DNA from: an uncultured Bacteroidales bacterium
Lineage (GTDB): Bacteria > Bacteroidota > Bacteroidia > Bacteroidales > UBA4417
Direction: 5' to 3'
DNA length: 48,118 nt
Assembly: GCA_903913645.1 (NCBI GenBank)
Contig: CAIWMA010000276.1
Span: 1 to 48,118 of the forward strand
Every line of letters begins with the position of its first letter. Position 1 is the first letter of the stretch. Shown here one piece after another: positions 35,619 to 44,616 of this stretch. The notes under the pieces are model-generated. The model did not search any database. It was not told the origin of the DNA and saw only the letters and a list, made by a program, of their open reading frames with translations. Both the position numbers and the translations under genes were made by a program.

Positions 35619-38513
35619 ATGCGTTTTATAAAAATCCCATGTCTTTTTTCTTTTTTCTTCCTTTCGCTGTTTCCGGTATTGGTATTCGGACAGTATTATA
35701 ATCTTGGTCAGGACCCGGCATCATTGAAGTGGCGGCAGATTCAAACCCCTCACTTTCGTTTAATTTACCCGGAAAACTTCGAACGGAAAGCCCAAGAAAT
35801 GATCCCAACACTTGATTTCATAAATACGCGTGGCAATAAAACTCTGGATTATAATCCCAAACGAGTTCCATTTATACTTCACAATTACAATATTACGGCT
35901 AACGCATTAACGGTTTGGGCTCCTTCGCGTGTAGAACTTTACACCTGTCCTCCGCAGGATTTATATGCCCAGAAATGGATGGATCAACTTATGGTTCATG
36001 AGTACAGGCATGTGGTTCAAATTGACAGGACGAACCAGGGGTTCACGAAGGTTTTGTCGTGGTTTACTGGAGAACAGGCTGCCACCATGATCAATGGTGC
36101 GTTTGTGCCGGCCTGGTTTATGGAAGGTGATGCAGTGTGCACCGAAACGGCTCTTAGCCAATCTGGCAGAGGAAGAATTCCTTCGTTTGAAATGCTGTTA
36201 CGTGCGCAGGTTACTCAAAAAGGTGCCTTTTCCTACGATAAAGCTGCATTGGGATCGTATAAAACGTTTGTCCCCAACCAGTATTCACTGGGATATACGC
36301 TGGTTGCAAATGTGCGCAGGAAATATGGCTACCAGGCCTGGGTTACGGCGCTTAACGAAGTGGCCCGCAAACCTTTTATAATAATGCCTTTCAACTATGG
36401 TTTGAAGAAAGCCACCGGTTTTGGAAAAGAAAAATTGTACAGCATGACTATGTCTGACATGGATAGCATGTGGAAATACCAGGATACGCAAACGCCAAAG
36501 ACTAAATTTGATCAGCTTACCAGTATCAATAAAAAACAGTATGAAAATTATAAATTTCCAAAATACCTGAATGATTCCCTGGTTGTTTCCGAACTTACGA
36601 GTATGGATGATATTACACATTTTGTGATTTCAGGCCCTTGTGGGCATAAAAAAATATTGACAACGCCTGGTTTTTTGTCATCCGAACCATTTGCTATTGT
36701 GTTCAAGGAAGGATCAAATCAAGGGACCTCAATTCTAAATAGCAGCAATTCTAAAAGTAACTGTTTACTGGCCTGGACCGAAACAATAGATGATCCCAGG
36801 TGGCAGGAAAGGAATTATTCGGAAATCAGGATTTACGATTTTAATACAGCCAAAACCTGGTCGGTAAAAAGAAAGAGCCGGTATTTCGCTCCATCATTTT
36901 CTCCTGATGGATTTTCGCTGGCAGCTGTTAGTGTTGATCCAGAGAACAAAAGTTCCATTGTTTTAATTGATGTGCAAAGCGGCCGGGAAACAGAAACTAT
37001 TCTTGAATCTGATTCCGATTTCTTTATGAATCCCTCCTGGTCGGAAGATGGATCGAAGATTGTTTTCACAAAACTTGATGATAATGGAAAGAGTATTGCA
37101 TACTATGATTTGAAAAAACGAACTTCGACAACATTGATTCCTTCAACGTATATTGAAATCTCAAACCCAGTTTTTGCTCATGATTATGTATTATTCAACG
37201 GGTCATATTCTGGCATTGAAAATATTTATGCAATTCATATTGGGAAAAATGAAATCTTCCAGGTAACATCGGCTGAGTTCGGCGCAAGCAATGCCTCAGT
37301 AAGCCCGGATGGTAAAAAGATAGTTTATTCCAACTATTCTTCTTCTGGACATAACCTGGCAGAAATCGTATTTAATCCGGTTTCGTGGAAAAGATTGAAT
37401 GAAATCCATGATTTTTCGCCATCACTTTACAAGCACCTGGTTAGTGAGGAAACTGTTTTCGCAAATCCAGCTGTAAAAGACAGTATTCAATATTCATCGA
37501 AGCCCTACAAAAAAGTAGAGCATCTGTTTAATTTTCACAGTTGGGCCCCGGCATACGTCAATTATATGACAGGCGAAAATGGAACAGGAGTGTCGTTTAT
37601 GTCACAGAATGAATTAAGTACGGTAACAACCGTTGTCGGTTATAAGTTTGATATAACCGAAAATACCGGGAAAGTAACAGCTAATGTGAGCTGGGCAGCC
37701 TGGTACCCAATTATTGATTTAAATACATCGTACGGTGCTCGTGCAGCATACTTTGGAGGAGGAGATACGGCAGTGAGGTATAATTTTAATGAAACGATTA
37801 TCAGTGGAGGATTTACCTTGCCATTACTGTTTACCGGCGGAAGGTATTATAAAGGACTTCGTATTGGAGCACACACATCATTTTATGATGTTACTGATAA
37901 CACATCTCCGGATAAAAAAAAATACACCGGAAACAGGTATTCTCTTGATTATAGTTTGAATTTCTATAGATACATTAAACAATCCGGGAAAGACTTATAT
38001 CCGCGATGGGGACAATTCGTAACTGCAACTTTTCGTCATACCCCATTTGGAGATAATAACCTTGGAAGTATTTTTTCTTTTGGTGCCCGTGCTTATTTTC
38101 CAGGGATTATGCTGCACCATGGAATACGGATTGATGTAAATCATCAGATAAAAAAATACGGGCATTATGCATACAGCAACCAGATTGTTATGCCCCGGGG
38201 ATATTTATCGGTTAATGATAGTGCATTAACATGTTACGCATTCAATTATAAATTTCCTGTTGTTTATCCCGATATTTCATTGGGGCCTGTTGTATACATC
38301 AAAAGGGTAAAAGCTAATTTGTTTTATGATGGTGGATTTGGATCAACTCGTGGTACGAAGCATAAACTGCAGTCAACCGGGGTTGAAATAACCGCCGATA
38401 TGCATGTTCTGCGTTTTGTATTTCCGTTTGAAATTGGGCTCAGGTATGGGTATCGTCCCATTGAGAAGCAATATTTTACGGATTTCCTTTTTTCTGTAAA
38501 TTTGTCGAATTAA
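35619..38513 (+). CDS. Predicted outer-membrane gluzincin (Peptidase_MA-like HExxH) with TolB/WD40-like beta-propeller and C-terminal beta-barrel
   Basis: 964 aa; LMVHEYRHVVQID (HExxH) and PAWFMEGDAVCTE; propeller motifs FSPDGFSLAAVSVD, WSEDGSKIVFTKLD, VSPDGKKIVYSNY; C-terminal aromatic-alternating barrel strands ending FLFSVNLSN. Confidence 0.82.
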   Translation: MRFIKIPCLFSFFFLSLFPVLVFGQYYNLGQDPASLKWRQIQTPHFRLIYPENFERKAQEMIPTLDFINTRGNKTLDYNPKRVPFILHNYNITANALTVWAPSRVELYTCPPQDLYAQKWMDQLMVHEYRHVVQIDRTNQGFTKVLSWFTGEQAATMINGAFVPAWFMEGDAVCTETALSQSGRGRIPSFEMLLRAQVTQKGAFSYDKAALGSYKTFVPNQYSLGYTLVANVRRKYGYQAWVTALNEVARKPFIIMPFNYGLKKATGFGKEKLYSMTMSDMDSMWKYQDTQTPKTKFDQLTSINKKQYENYKFPKYLNDSLVVSELTSMDDITHFVISGPCGHKKILTTPGFLSSEPFAIVFKEGSNQGTSILNSSNSKSNCLLAWTETIDDPRWQERNYSEIRIYDFNTAKTWSVKRKSRYFAPSFSPDGFSLAAVSVDPENKSSIVLIDVQSGRETETILESDSDFFMNPSWSEDGSKIVFTKLDDNGKSIAYYDLKKRTSTTLIPSTYIEISNPVFAHDYVLFNGSYSGIENIYAIHIGKNEIFQVTSAEFGASNASVSPDGKKIVYSNYSSSGHNLAEIVFNPVSWKRLNEIHDFSPSLYKHLVSEETVFANPAVKDSIQYSSKPYKKVEHLFNFHSWAPAYVNYMTGENGTGVSFMSQNELSTVTTVVGYKFDITENTGKVTANVSWAAWYPIIDLNTSYGARAAYFGGGDTAVRYNFNETIISGGFTLPLLFTGGRYYKGLRIGAHTSFYDVTDNTSPDKKKYTGNRYSLDYSLNFYRYIKQSGKDLYPRWGQFVTATFRHTPFGDNNLGSIFSFGARAYFPGIMLHHGIRIDVNHQIKKYGHYAYSNQIVMPRGYLSVNDSALTCYAFNYKFPVVYPDISLGPVVYIKRVKANLFYDGGFGSTRGTKHKLQSTGVEITADMHVLRFVFPFEIGLRYGYRPIEKQYFTDFLFSVNLSN

Positions 38514-38529
38514 TTTAAAAATATCCCGA

Positions 38530-38892
38530 ATGAGATTCCTGCTCAAATTACTCGTTACATCACTCGCTGTTTATTTTGGGGCGAAGTTAATTCCCGGCGT
38601 TGTTCTTGAGGGATTCCCGACAGCAATACTGGTTGCATTACTCATAGGATTCCTTAATGCTTTCCTGAAGCCCATTCTGGTTATTTTAACTATACCTATT
38701 ACCCTGGTAACGTTCGGGCTCTTCCTGCTGGTCATAAACGCAGTAATAATTATGTTAGCTGATTATGCTTTAACCGGGTTTTCAGTACCCAGTTTTATCA
38801 AAGCAGTATTGTTTTCAATTATTGTTTCGGTGATTACCTGGATACTTGAGGCTATTGCGAATCCTAAGCCGAACAAGGAACAGGCAGAGTAA
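38530..38892 (+). CDS. Phage-holin-family-4-like (PF04020-type) small membrane protein
   Basis: 120 aa; RFLLKLLVTSLAVYFGAKLIPGVVLEGFPTAILVALLIGFLNAFLKPILVILTIPITLVTFGLFLLVINAVII. Confidence 0.88.
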   Translation: MRFLLKLLVTSLAVYFGAKLIPGVVLEGFPTAILVALLIGFLNAFLKPILVILTIPITLVTFGLFLLVINAVIIMLADYALTGFSVPSFIKAVLFSIIVSVITWILEAIANPKPNKEQAE

Positions 38893-38934
38893 AACCCACT
38901 AAACCCTAACTCCAAAATCCTAATTCCTCGAATT

Positions 38935-39396
38935 ATGCATCCCCACTTTATCACCGATCAGAAGGAAATTGATAAGATTATCAATAAATGCCAGGTATGT
39001 CATGTGAGTATGGTCGACGAAAACAACCTTCCATATGTACTTCCTTTTAATTTCGGATACAGCAACGGTATTATATTTCTGCACTCTTCGCAAAAAGGAC
39101 ATAAAATTGATATTCTGAAAAATAATCCATCCGTTTGTATCGCCTTTAGTACCGATCATCAATTGCGTTATCAAAGCGAACAAATGGCCTGCAGCTACAG
39201 CATGAAATACCGCAGCGTGCTTGCTTTTGGAAAAGTTGAGTTTTATGATGATCCGGATCAGAAGGTTGAGTCTTTCAACACGCTGATGGCACATTATACG
39301 GATCGCGAGTTTGAGTATGGCATGCCTTCCTTACGGGAAGTTTGTACGTATAAAGTGAAGGTGGAGAAGTTTACAGCAAAGATTTACGGATATTAG
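38935..39396 (+). CDS. Pyridoxamine 5'-phosphate oxidase-like flavin-binding protein (NimA-like)
   Basis: 153 aa; CQVCHVSMVDENNLPYVLPFNFGYSNGIIFLHSSQKGHKIDILKNNPSVCIAFS. Confidence 0.88.
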   Translation: MHPHFITDQKEIDKIINKCQVCHVSMVDENNLPYVLPFNFGYSNGIIFLHSSQKGHKIDILKNNPSVCIAFSTDHQLRYQSEQMACSYSMKYRSVLAFGKVEFYDDPDQKVESFNTLMAHYTDREFEYGMPSLREVCTYKVKVEKFTAKIYGY

Positions 39397-39440
39397 TAAT
39401 TAGTGCTGAGTGCAGAGTTCTCAGCTCGGAGTGATTGGTT

Positions 39441-40025
39441 CTAAATTTCAGAATTATCTGGTTTTATGTACCTGTTGCGCAATCTTTTATAGGCAAAAGC
39501 AAAACCTGTTCCCAGAAGAATTCCCATTATCACGCCCATTAAAACATCTCCCGGATAATGCACTCCAAGATAAATCCGGCTGTAGGCGGTCAGAATAGCA
39601 TAGGTTAATGAAACTGGAATAATGTATCTCCGCTTCTTTGCAATTAATGATATCATGAAAAAAGCCACGGCAAATGCATTCGACGAATGTGCCGAATAAA
39701 ATCCATAAGTACCGCCCCGGTAATCGTTTACAATATGAACAAGTGATTGAAGATGTGGTTCTTGTGAAGGTCTGAGCCGTAAAACATTATCTTTTAACAG
39801 GTTGCAGACCTGATCAGAAACAGCGATCATAAGTGCAATTGTAATTAGTACAGTCCAGAAATGTTTTGGATACTGTTTGTACAATAACCAGACAAACCAA
39901 GCGTAAAGCGGAGCCCAGAAGAATTTATCACTGAAGAGCCACATCAGCGTATCAAAAAACGAGTTATGATGAGCGTTCAGAAAAAGAAACAGGCTTTCAT
40001 CAATCGCTTTAAGAGTTTCCAGCAT
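39441..40025 (-). CDS. Phosphatase PAP2 family protein
   Basis: 194 aa; KDNVLRLRPSQEPHL, YGFYSAHSSNAFAVAFF, YSRIYLGVHYPGDVLMGVIMG = three PAP2 motifs. Confidence 0.95.
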   Translation of the reverse strand: MLETLKAIDESLFLFLNAHHNSFFDTLMWLFSDKFFWAPLYAWFVWLLYKQYPKHFWTVLITIALMIAVSDQVCNLLKDNVLRLRPSQEPHLQSLVHIVNDYRGGTYGFYSAHSSNAFAVAFFMISLIAKKRRYIIPVSLTYAILTAYSRIYLGVHYPGDVLMGVIMGILLGTGFAFAYKRLRNRYIKPDNSEI

Positions 40026-40055
40026 AATCTTATAATTTTATCAAAAGTAATAAAA

Positions 40056-40844
40056 TCAATTGTGTGGAATGCCTAACGTATTCATAATAGCTTTTAGCTG
40101 ATCAATAGTTACTACCGATCCGGTTACAATATCAAAATTGAAAATGGTGCTGAGAATTATGTGGGCTATATCTTCGGGATTTGAAAGCTTGCCTTCTTCA
40201 TAAAGCCGGATAAATTTATCCCGTTCCGGAAACAGGTTTTCATCTGATGTCCTTATAAGTTCCTGCATCCCGGTTTCGATAATTCCCGGTGCAAGTGAGA
40301 ATACCTTCGTTCCTTCAGTTTCAGCGTTTTGCTCAAGCCCGGCAACCTGGGTGAACATGTCAAGCCCGGCTTTTGAACTGCAATATACACTCCATCCGCT
40401 ATAGGCAATAAATGACGCTCCGGAAGAAATATTCAGAATTACTTTCGGAATATCCAGGTCGGCGGTTTCGGTAAGGAAAACTGAACTTAATATCATCGGA
40501 GCCAGCAAGTTCAGATGCAGGTGTTTTTCGGCTAAAGCAAAATCGATGGATTTAATCGGCGAAACAGGCTCGAGCATTCCGGCATTATTTATCAGTGCAA
40601 TCCTGTCGAATGGGCCTAAATGTATTTTACTGAAAACATTGTGGATAAACATTTCCGCTTCTTTACGAACGCTCAGATCGGCTTCAAAATAGAATAATGA
40701 AACATTTAGTGAGGCTGCAAGTTCTACCAGGTCCTCATTCATGGTTCTGGAAACGGCAAATAAAGTGTTGCCAGGTACGATAAGTTTGCGTAAAAGTGCT
40801 GCTCCGATTCCACGCGATGCCCCGGTAACGATATAGTAAGTCAT
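40056..40844 (-). CDS. Short-chain dehydrogenase/reductase (sepiapterin/benzil-reductase-like)
   Basis: 262 aa; TYYIVTGASRGIGAALLRKL, ALINNAGMLEPV, ILNISSGASFIAYSGWSVYCSSKAGLDMF. Confidence 0.92.
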   Translation of the reverse strand: MTYYIVTGASRGIGAALLRKLIVPGNTLFAVSRTMNEDLVELAASLNVSLFYFEADLSVRKEAEMFIHNVFSKIHLGPFDRIALINNAGMLEPVSPIKSIDFALAEKHLHLNLLAPMILSSVFLTETADLDIPKVILNISSGASFIAYSGWSVYCSSKAGLDMFTQVAGLEQNAETEGTKVFSLAPGIIETGMQELIRTSDENLFPERDKFIRLYEEGKLSNPEDIAHIILSTIFNFDIVTGSVVTIDQLKAIMNTLGIPHN

Positions 40845-40907
40845 AAATTTACATTTTTAAAAATGGATGGTGAAAATTGTGTCTGAAGGCAGTCTGAAAT
40901 TGCTTTG

Positions 40908-40915
40908 CAAATATA
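40908..40915 (-). promoter_or_regulatory. Candidate -7 element TATATTTG (minus) for the SDR gene
   Basis: CAAATATA on plus strand, about 64 bp upstream of the minus-strand ATG. Confidence 0.4.
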
Positions 40916-41021
40916 CAACAACTGAACATTATTAATGTTTTCATGTTGATTTATAACGAATTTATCTGGAATAAAAGAGTATAAAATATCTGAAGCAGAA
41001 TATCTAAATCCCGAATTAAAT

Positions 41022-42662
41022 ATGAATAACGCTGTCTTTATTTTTGACTATCCTGTAAACGAACCAGTTCGGTCATATTCGCCAGGTTCGTTGGATCGCA
41101 AAAATCTGCAGGCTGAACTCGACCGGCTGAGTTCTACGCAAATAGAAATTCCTTTGATAATAGGAGGGAAAGAGGTATTTACCAATGATACGGATACAGT
41201 AACTATGCCTCATGACCATGGACATGTGTTGGCCCGTTACCACAAAGCGGGTGAAAAAGAAGTGAAAATGGCCATTGATGCTGCCCTGAAGGCACACCGT
41301 GAATGGGAATCTTTTTCCTGGTTCGAACGAGCTTCTGTTACCTTGAAAATTGCAGAACTCCTTTCGAAAAAATACAGGATGCTGATTAATGCAGCTACCA
41401 TGCTCGGGCAGAGTAAGAGTGCCTACCAGGCTGAAATTGATGCTGCCTGCGAAACCATTGATTTTCTGCGTTTTAATGCCCATTATATATCCGATATTTA
41501 TAACGAACAGCCGCATAGTGATCCCGGAATTATAAACCGGCTTGAGTATCGCCCATTAGAAGGATTTGTGTTTGCAGTTACACCTTTCAATTTTACGGCA
41601 ATAGCTTCCAATCTTAATATGGCTCCGGTTTTGATGGGCAATACTACAATCTGGAAACCGGCAACAACGTCTATCCTCTCCAATTACATCCTTATGCAGG
41701 TTTTTAAAGAAGCCGGCTTACCCGACGGGGTGATTAATTTTATTCCGGGACAAGGCTCTGTTGTAGGAAACCAAGTGGTTGCAGATAAAAACTTTTCAGG
41801 ATTGCATTTTACCGGAAGCAATGGAACTTTTAATAAGCTGTGGCAAAATACAGCAGCCAACTTGTCAAATTACCGTTCGTACCCAAGGATAGTAGGCGAA
41901 ACAGGCGGTAAGGATTTTGTGCTGGTTCATCCAAGCGCTGGCGTTGATGAGGTTTCAACGGCATTGGTGCGGGGTGCGTTCGAATATCAGGGGCAAAAAT
42001 GTTCGGCTGCTTCGCGAGCATATGTACCTGAAAGTATGTGGCCGGCAGTTAAGAATAGAGTAGGAGAGATGCTTGCAGAGATAAAAGTAGGCGATCCACG
42101 TGATTTCGGCAATTTTATGAATGCGGTTATTGATGAAAAATCGTTTGATAATATCAGTAACTATATAAGGAAAGCTAAAAATACCAGCGATGCCGAAGTT
42201 GTCTTTGGAGGAACCGGTGATAAATCGAAAGGGTATTTTGTTCAGCCTACTATAATCCAGGCTCACGATCCTCATTTTGTTACCATGACGGAGGAGATTT
42301 TCGGGCCGGTATTAACTGTTCATGTTTATAAAGATAAAGATTTTGACCAGACCGTACGACTTGTTGATGAAACCTCACCGTATGGATTAACCGGGTGTAT
42401 TTTTGCCCAGGACCGAGGTGTCCTGGTAAAAGTTGCGGATGAACTGAAATATGCAGCGGGAAATTTCTATTTCAACGACAAGCCTACTGGTGCTGTTGTA
42501 GGGCAGCAACCCTTTGGCGGATCGAGGCAAAGCGGAACAAATGATAAAGCCGGGAGCCACCTTAATTTATTGCGATGGATCAGCCCGCGTACAATCAAGG
42601 AAACTCTGATTCCCCCGACAGATTATCGTTATCCGTTTATGAAGGAAGATAAATGCCACTGA
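41022..42662 (+). CDS. pruA: L-glutamate gamma-semialdehyde dehydrogenase (delta-1-pyrroline-5-carboxylate dehydrogenase)
   Basis: 546 aa; ALDH catalytic motifs VGETGGKDFVLVHPSA, GAFEYQGQKCSAASRAYVP, EEIFGPVLTVHVY; P5CDH-specific length and C-terminal NFYFNDKPTGAVVGQQPFGGSRQSGTNDKAG. Confidence 0.95.
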   Translation: MNNAVFIFDYPVNEPVRSYSPGSLDRKNLQAELDRLSSTQIEIPLIIGGKEVFTNDTDTVTMPHDHGHVLARYHKAGEKEVKMAIDAALKAHREWESFSWFERASVTLKIAELLSKKYRMLINAATMLGQSKSAYQAEIDAACETIDFLRFNAHYISDIYNEQPHSDPGIINRLEYRPLEGFVFAVTPFNFTAIASNLNMAPVLMGNTTIWKPATTSILSNYILMQVFKEAGLPDGVINFIPGQGSVVGNQVVADKNFSGLHFTGSNGTFNKLWQNTAANLSNYRSYPRIVGETGGKDFVLVHPSAGVDEVSTALVRGAFEYQGQKCSAASRAYVPESMWPAVKNRVGEMLAEIKVGDPRDFGNFMNAVIDEKSFDNISNYIRKAKNTSDAEVVFGGTGDKSKGYFVQPTIIQAHDPHFVTMTEEIFGPVLTVHVYKDKDFDQTVRLVDETSPYGLTGCIFAQDRGVLVKVADELKYAAGNFYFNDKPTGAVVGQQPFGGSRQSGTNDKAGSHLNLLRWISPRTIKETLIPPTDYRYPFMKEDKCH

Positions 42663-42858
42663 TTTGACGGGAGGAAAGAGGAAAATAGTAAAATAGAAAA
42701 CAGGGAAATAGAAAGTAAAACAATTGATCCTTGTCCTCTTTTGAACTATAATGCTTTACCTTTGACAATTAACGATTGACAATTAGCTATTAATCAACAA
42801 CGATTAACGATTAACCATTTTCTCTTAACCAATAATCATTTACCATTTTTCGAAAAAC

Positions 42859-44241
42859 ATGGAACAACACCGTAACGGCAAAATTCTGGCATTACTTTTT
42901 ACCGGAGTATTAATGGGCGCTCTCGATATATCCATCGTGGGTCCGGCAATACCGGCAATAGAACAAACAATAAAAGTTGATCACCGTTTACTCAGCTGGA
43001 TATTCAGTATTTATGTATTATTCAACCTGGTAGGAGTCACATTCCTGGCAAAACTTTCGGACCTGTTCGGGCGCCGTAATATTTACATCACATCTGTGGC
43101 CATATTTGCCCTCGGATCGGCAATCGTTTCACTGTCGGATGATATAACAGTGTTGCTTATTGGAAGGGCTGTCCAGGGATTTGGAGCCAGTGGTATTTTC
43201 CCTGTTGCCTCGGCTGTAATCGGCGACATATACCCGCCCGAAAAACGAGGCCGTACACTTGGTATGATAGGTGCAGTATTTGGAATTGCATTTATAATAG
43301 GACCTGTAATTGCAGGAGTATTGTTACTCTGGTTTAAATGGAATGCCCTCTTTCTTATAAACCTGCCGATTGCTGCTGTTGTTATTTTTTATTCTTGGCG
43401 ATTACTCCCAACTAAAAAAAGCGATCTGAAACCGCATTTCGACTGGACCGGCATGGTGTTTATTGCTATACTGCTTTCATCTTTTGCGTATGGTATTAAC
43501 AATATAGAAGCTACCGAAGGTATCAAAGCGATTTTATCAATAAATGTTTTCCCTTTCTTATTGATAACACTTATTACTTTGCCAGTATTTATTTTCCTTG
43601 AAAAACGATCTCCTTCACCGGTTGTTAAGATTGAATTGTTTGATATCAGGCAAATCCGTATTGTCGGGTTAATTGCTTTTGGAACAGGAATAATACAGGC
43701 AGTAACCATTTTTGTTCCTGAAATGGCAGTAAATGTATTTGGCGTGTCTACTTCACAGGCCAGTTTTATGCTTATTCCATTTGTACTGGCTATTGCTGTC
43801 GGTTCCCCGGTTGCCGGACGTTTGATTGACAAAATAGGTTCCCGTGCGATTGTAATGGCAGGTCTTATGCTTGCTGCAACCGGCTTGCTGTTTTTCTATT
43901 TTAATGCTGCCTCCAAAGTTCATTTTTATACTGCAGGAATCTTAATGGGTTTGGGTTCCGCCATGTTACAGGGTTCAGCCTTGCGTTACATTATGCTAAA
44001 CGAAGTTCGGTCTTCGGAACGTGCGCTCGGGCAAGGTATTATTACACTGTTTACAAGCACCGGCCAAATGACTGGAGCCACGCTGATCGGGATTATTGTT
44101 GCATCTGTATCATCGAAACTGGATGGGTATTCAAAGAGTTTCCTAGTAATTGCCGTTATCGCACTTTCGGTGATGCTTGTGAGTTACAGGCTTAAAAGCA
44201 GGAGTGAAGAACTGGCGAGCGCTTCGGCAGCAACAGTATAA
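42859..44241 (+). CDS. MFS transporter (DHA2/EmrB-like drug:H+ antiporter)
   Basis: 460 aa; GVLMGALDISIVGPAIPAIEQ, FAKLSDLFGRRNIY-type loop, VQGFGASGIFPVASAVIGDIYPPEKRGRTLGMIGAVFGIAFIIGPVIAG. Confidence 0.93.
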   Translation: MEQHRNGKILALLFTGVLMGALDISIVGPAIPAIEQTIKVDHRLLSWIFSIYVLFNLVGVTFLAKLSDLFGRRNIYITSVAIFALGSAIVSLSDDITVLLIGRAVQGFGASGIFPVASAVIGDIYPPEKRGRTLGMIGAVFGIAFIIGPVIAGVLLLWFKWNALFLINLPIAAVVIFYSWRLLPTKKSDLKPHFDWTGMVFIAILLSSFAYGINNIEATEGIKAILSINVFPFLLITLITLPVFIFLEKRSPSPVVKIELFDIRQIRIVGLIAFGTGIIQAVTIFVPEMAVNVFGVSTSQASFMLIPFVLAIAVGSPVAGRLIDKIGSRAIVMAGLMLAATGLLFFYFNAASKVHFYTAGILMGLGSAMLQGSALRYIMLNEVRSSERALGQGIITLFTSTGQMTGATLIGIIVASVSSKLDGYSKSFLVIAVIALSVMLVSYRLKSRSEELASASAATV

Positions 44242-44487
44242 TAAAATATAATGTTTGTTGTGTTTACAGTATATTGAATTTTGATGGATTGTTTTTTATT
44301 TTCAATCCTACATTCAGTCGCAATATCTCCTACTTTAAATTGCTCACGAAGGGTATTTCAACCTATAGGTTTTCAACTGAAACCTCAATAATGTTAATAA
44401 CTTTTTATTAGGCATCGGGAAACATTTTGATAAATTTGTTTCTTATATTCTTTAATCCACATTTAATGGTTTAATAATATCATATTG

Positions 44488-44517
44488 TTGCGGATTAAAG
44501 CTTAAATTCTAATTTTG
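44488..44517 (+). promoter_or_regulatory. Textbook Bacteroidota promoter: TTG-N19-TAATTTTG for the TonB-dependent receptor
   Basis: TTG 44488-44490, 19-bp spacer, TAATTTTG 44510-44517, followed by GCA; leaves a ~90-nt 5' UTR. Confidence 0.75.
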
Positions 44518-44616
44518 CAGCCGTTTTATCAGGAAAACAAACATGGTAAACCTTTAATAACAGATTATTTTTCAACAACCAACCAAAACCAATTTTACTA
44601 ACCAAATCGTAACACA

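Noticed and set aside
38530-38892. Phage holin as evidence of a prophage
   Set aside because: PF04020-type small membrane proteins are common chromosomal genes in Bacteroidota; no other phage gene nearby.
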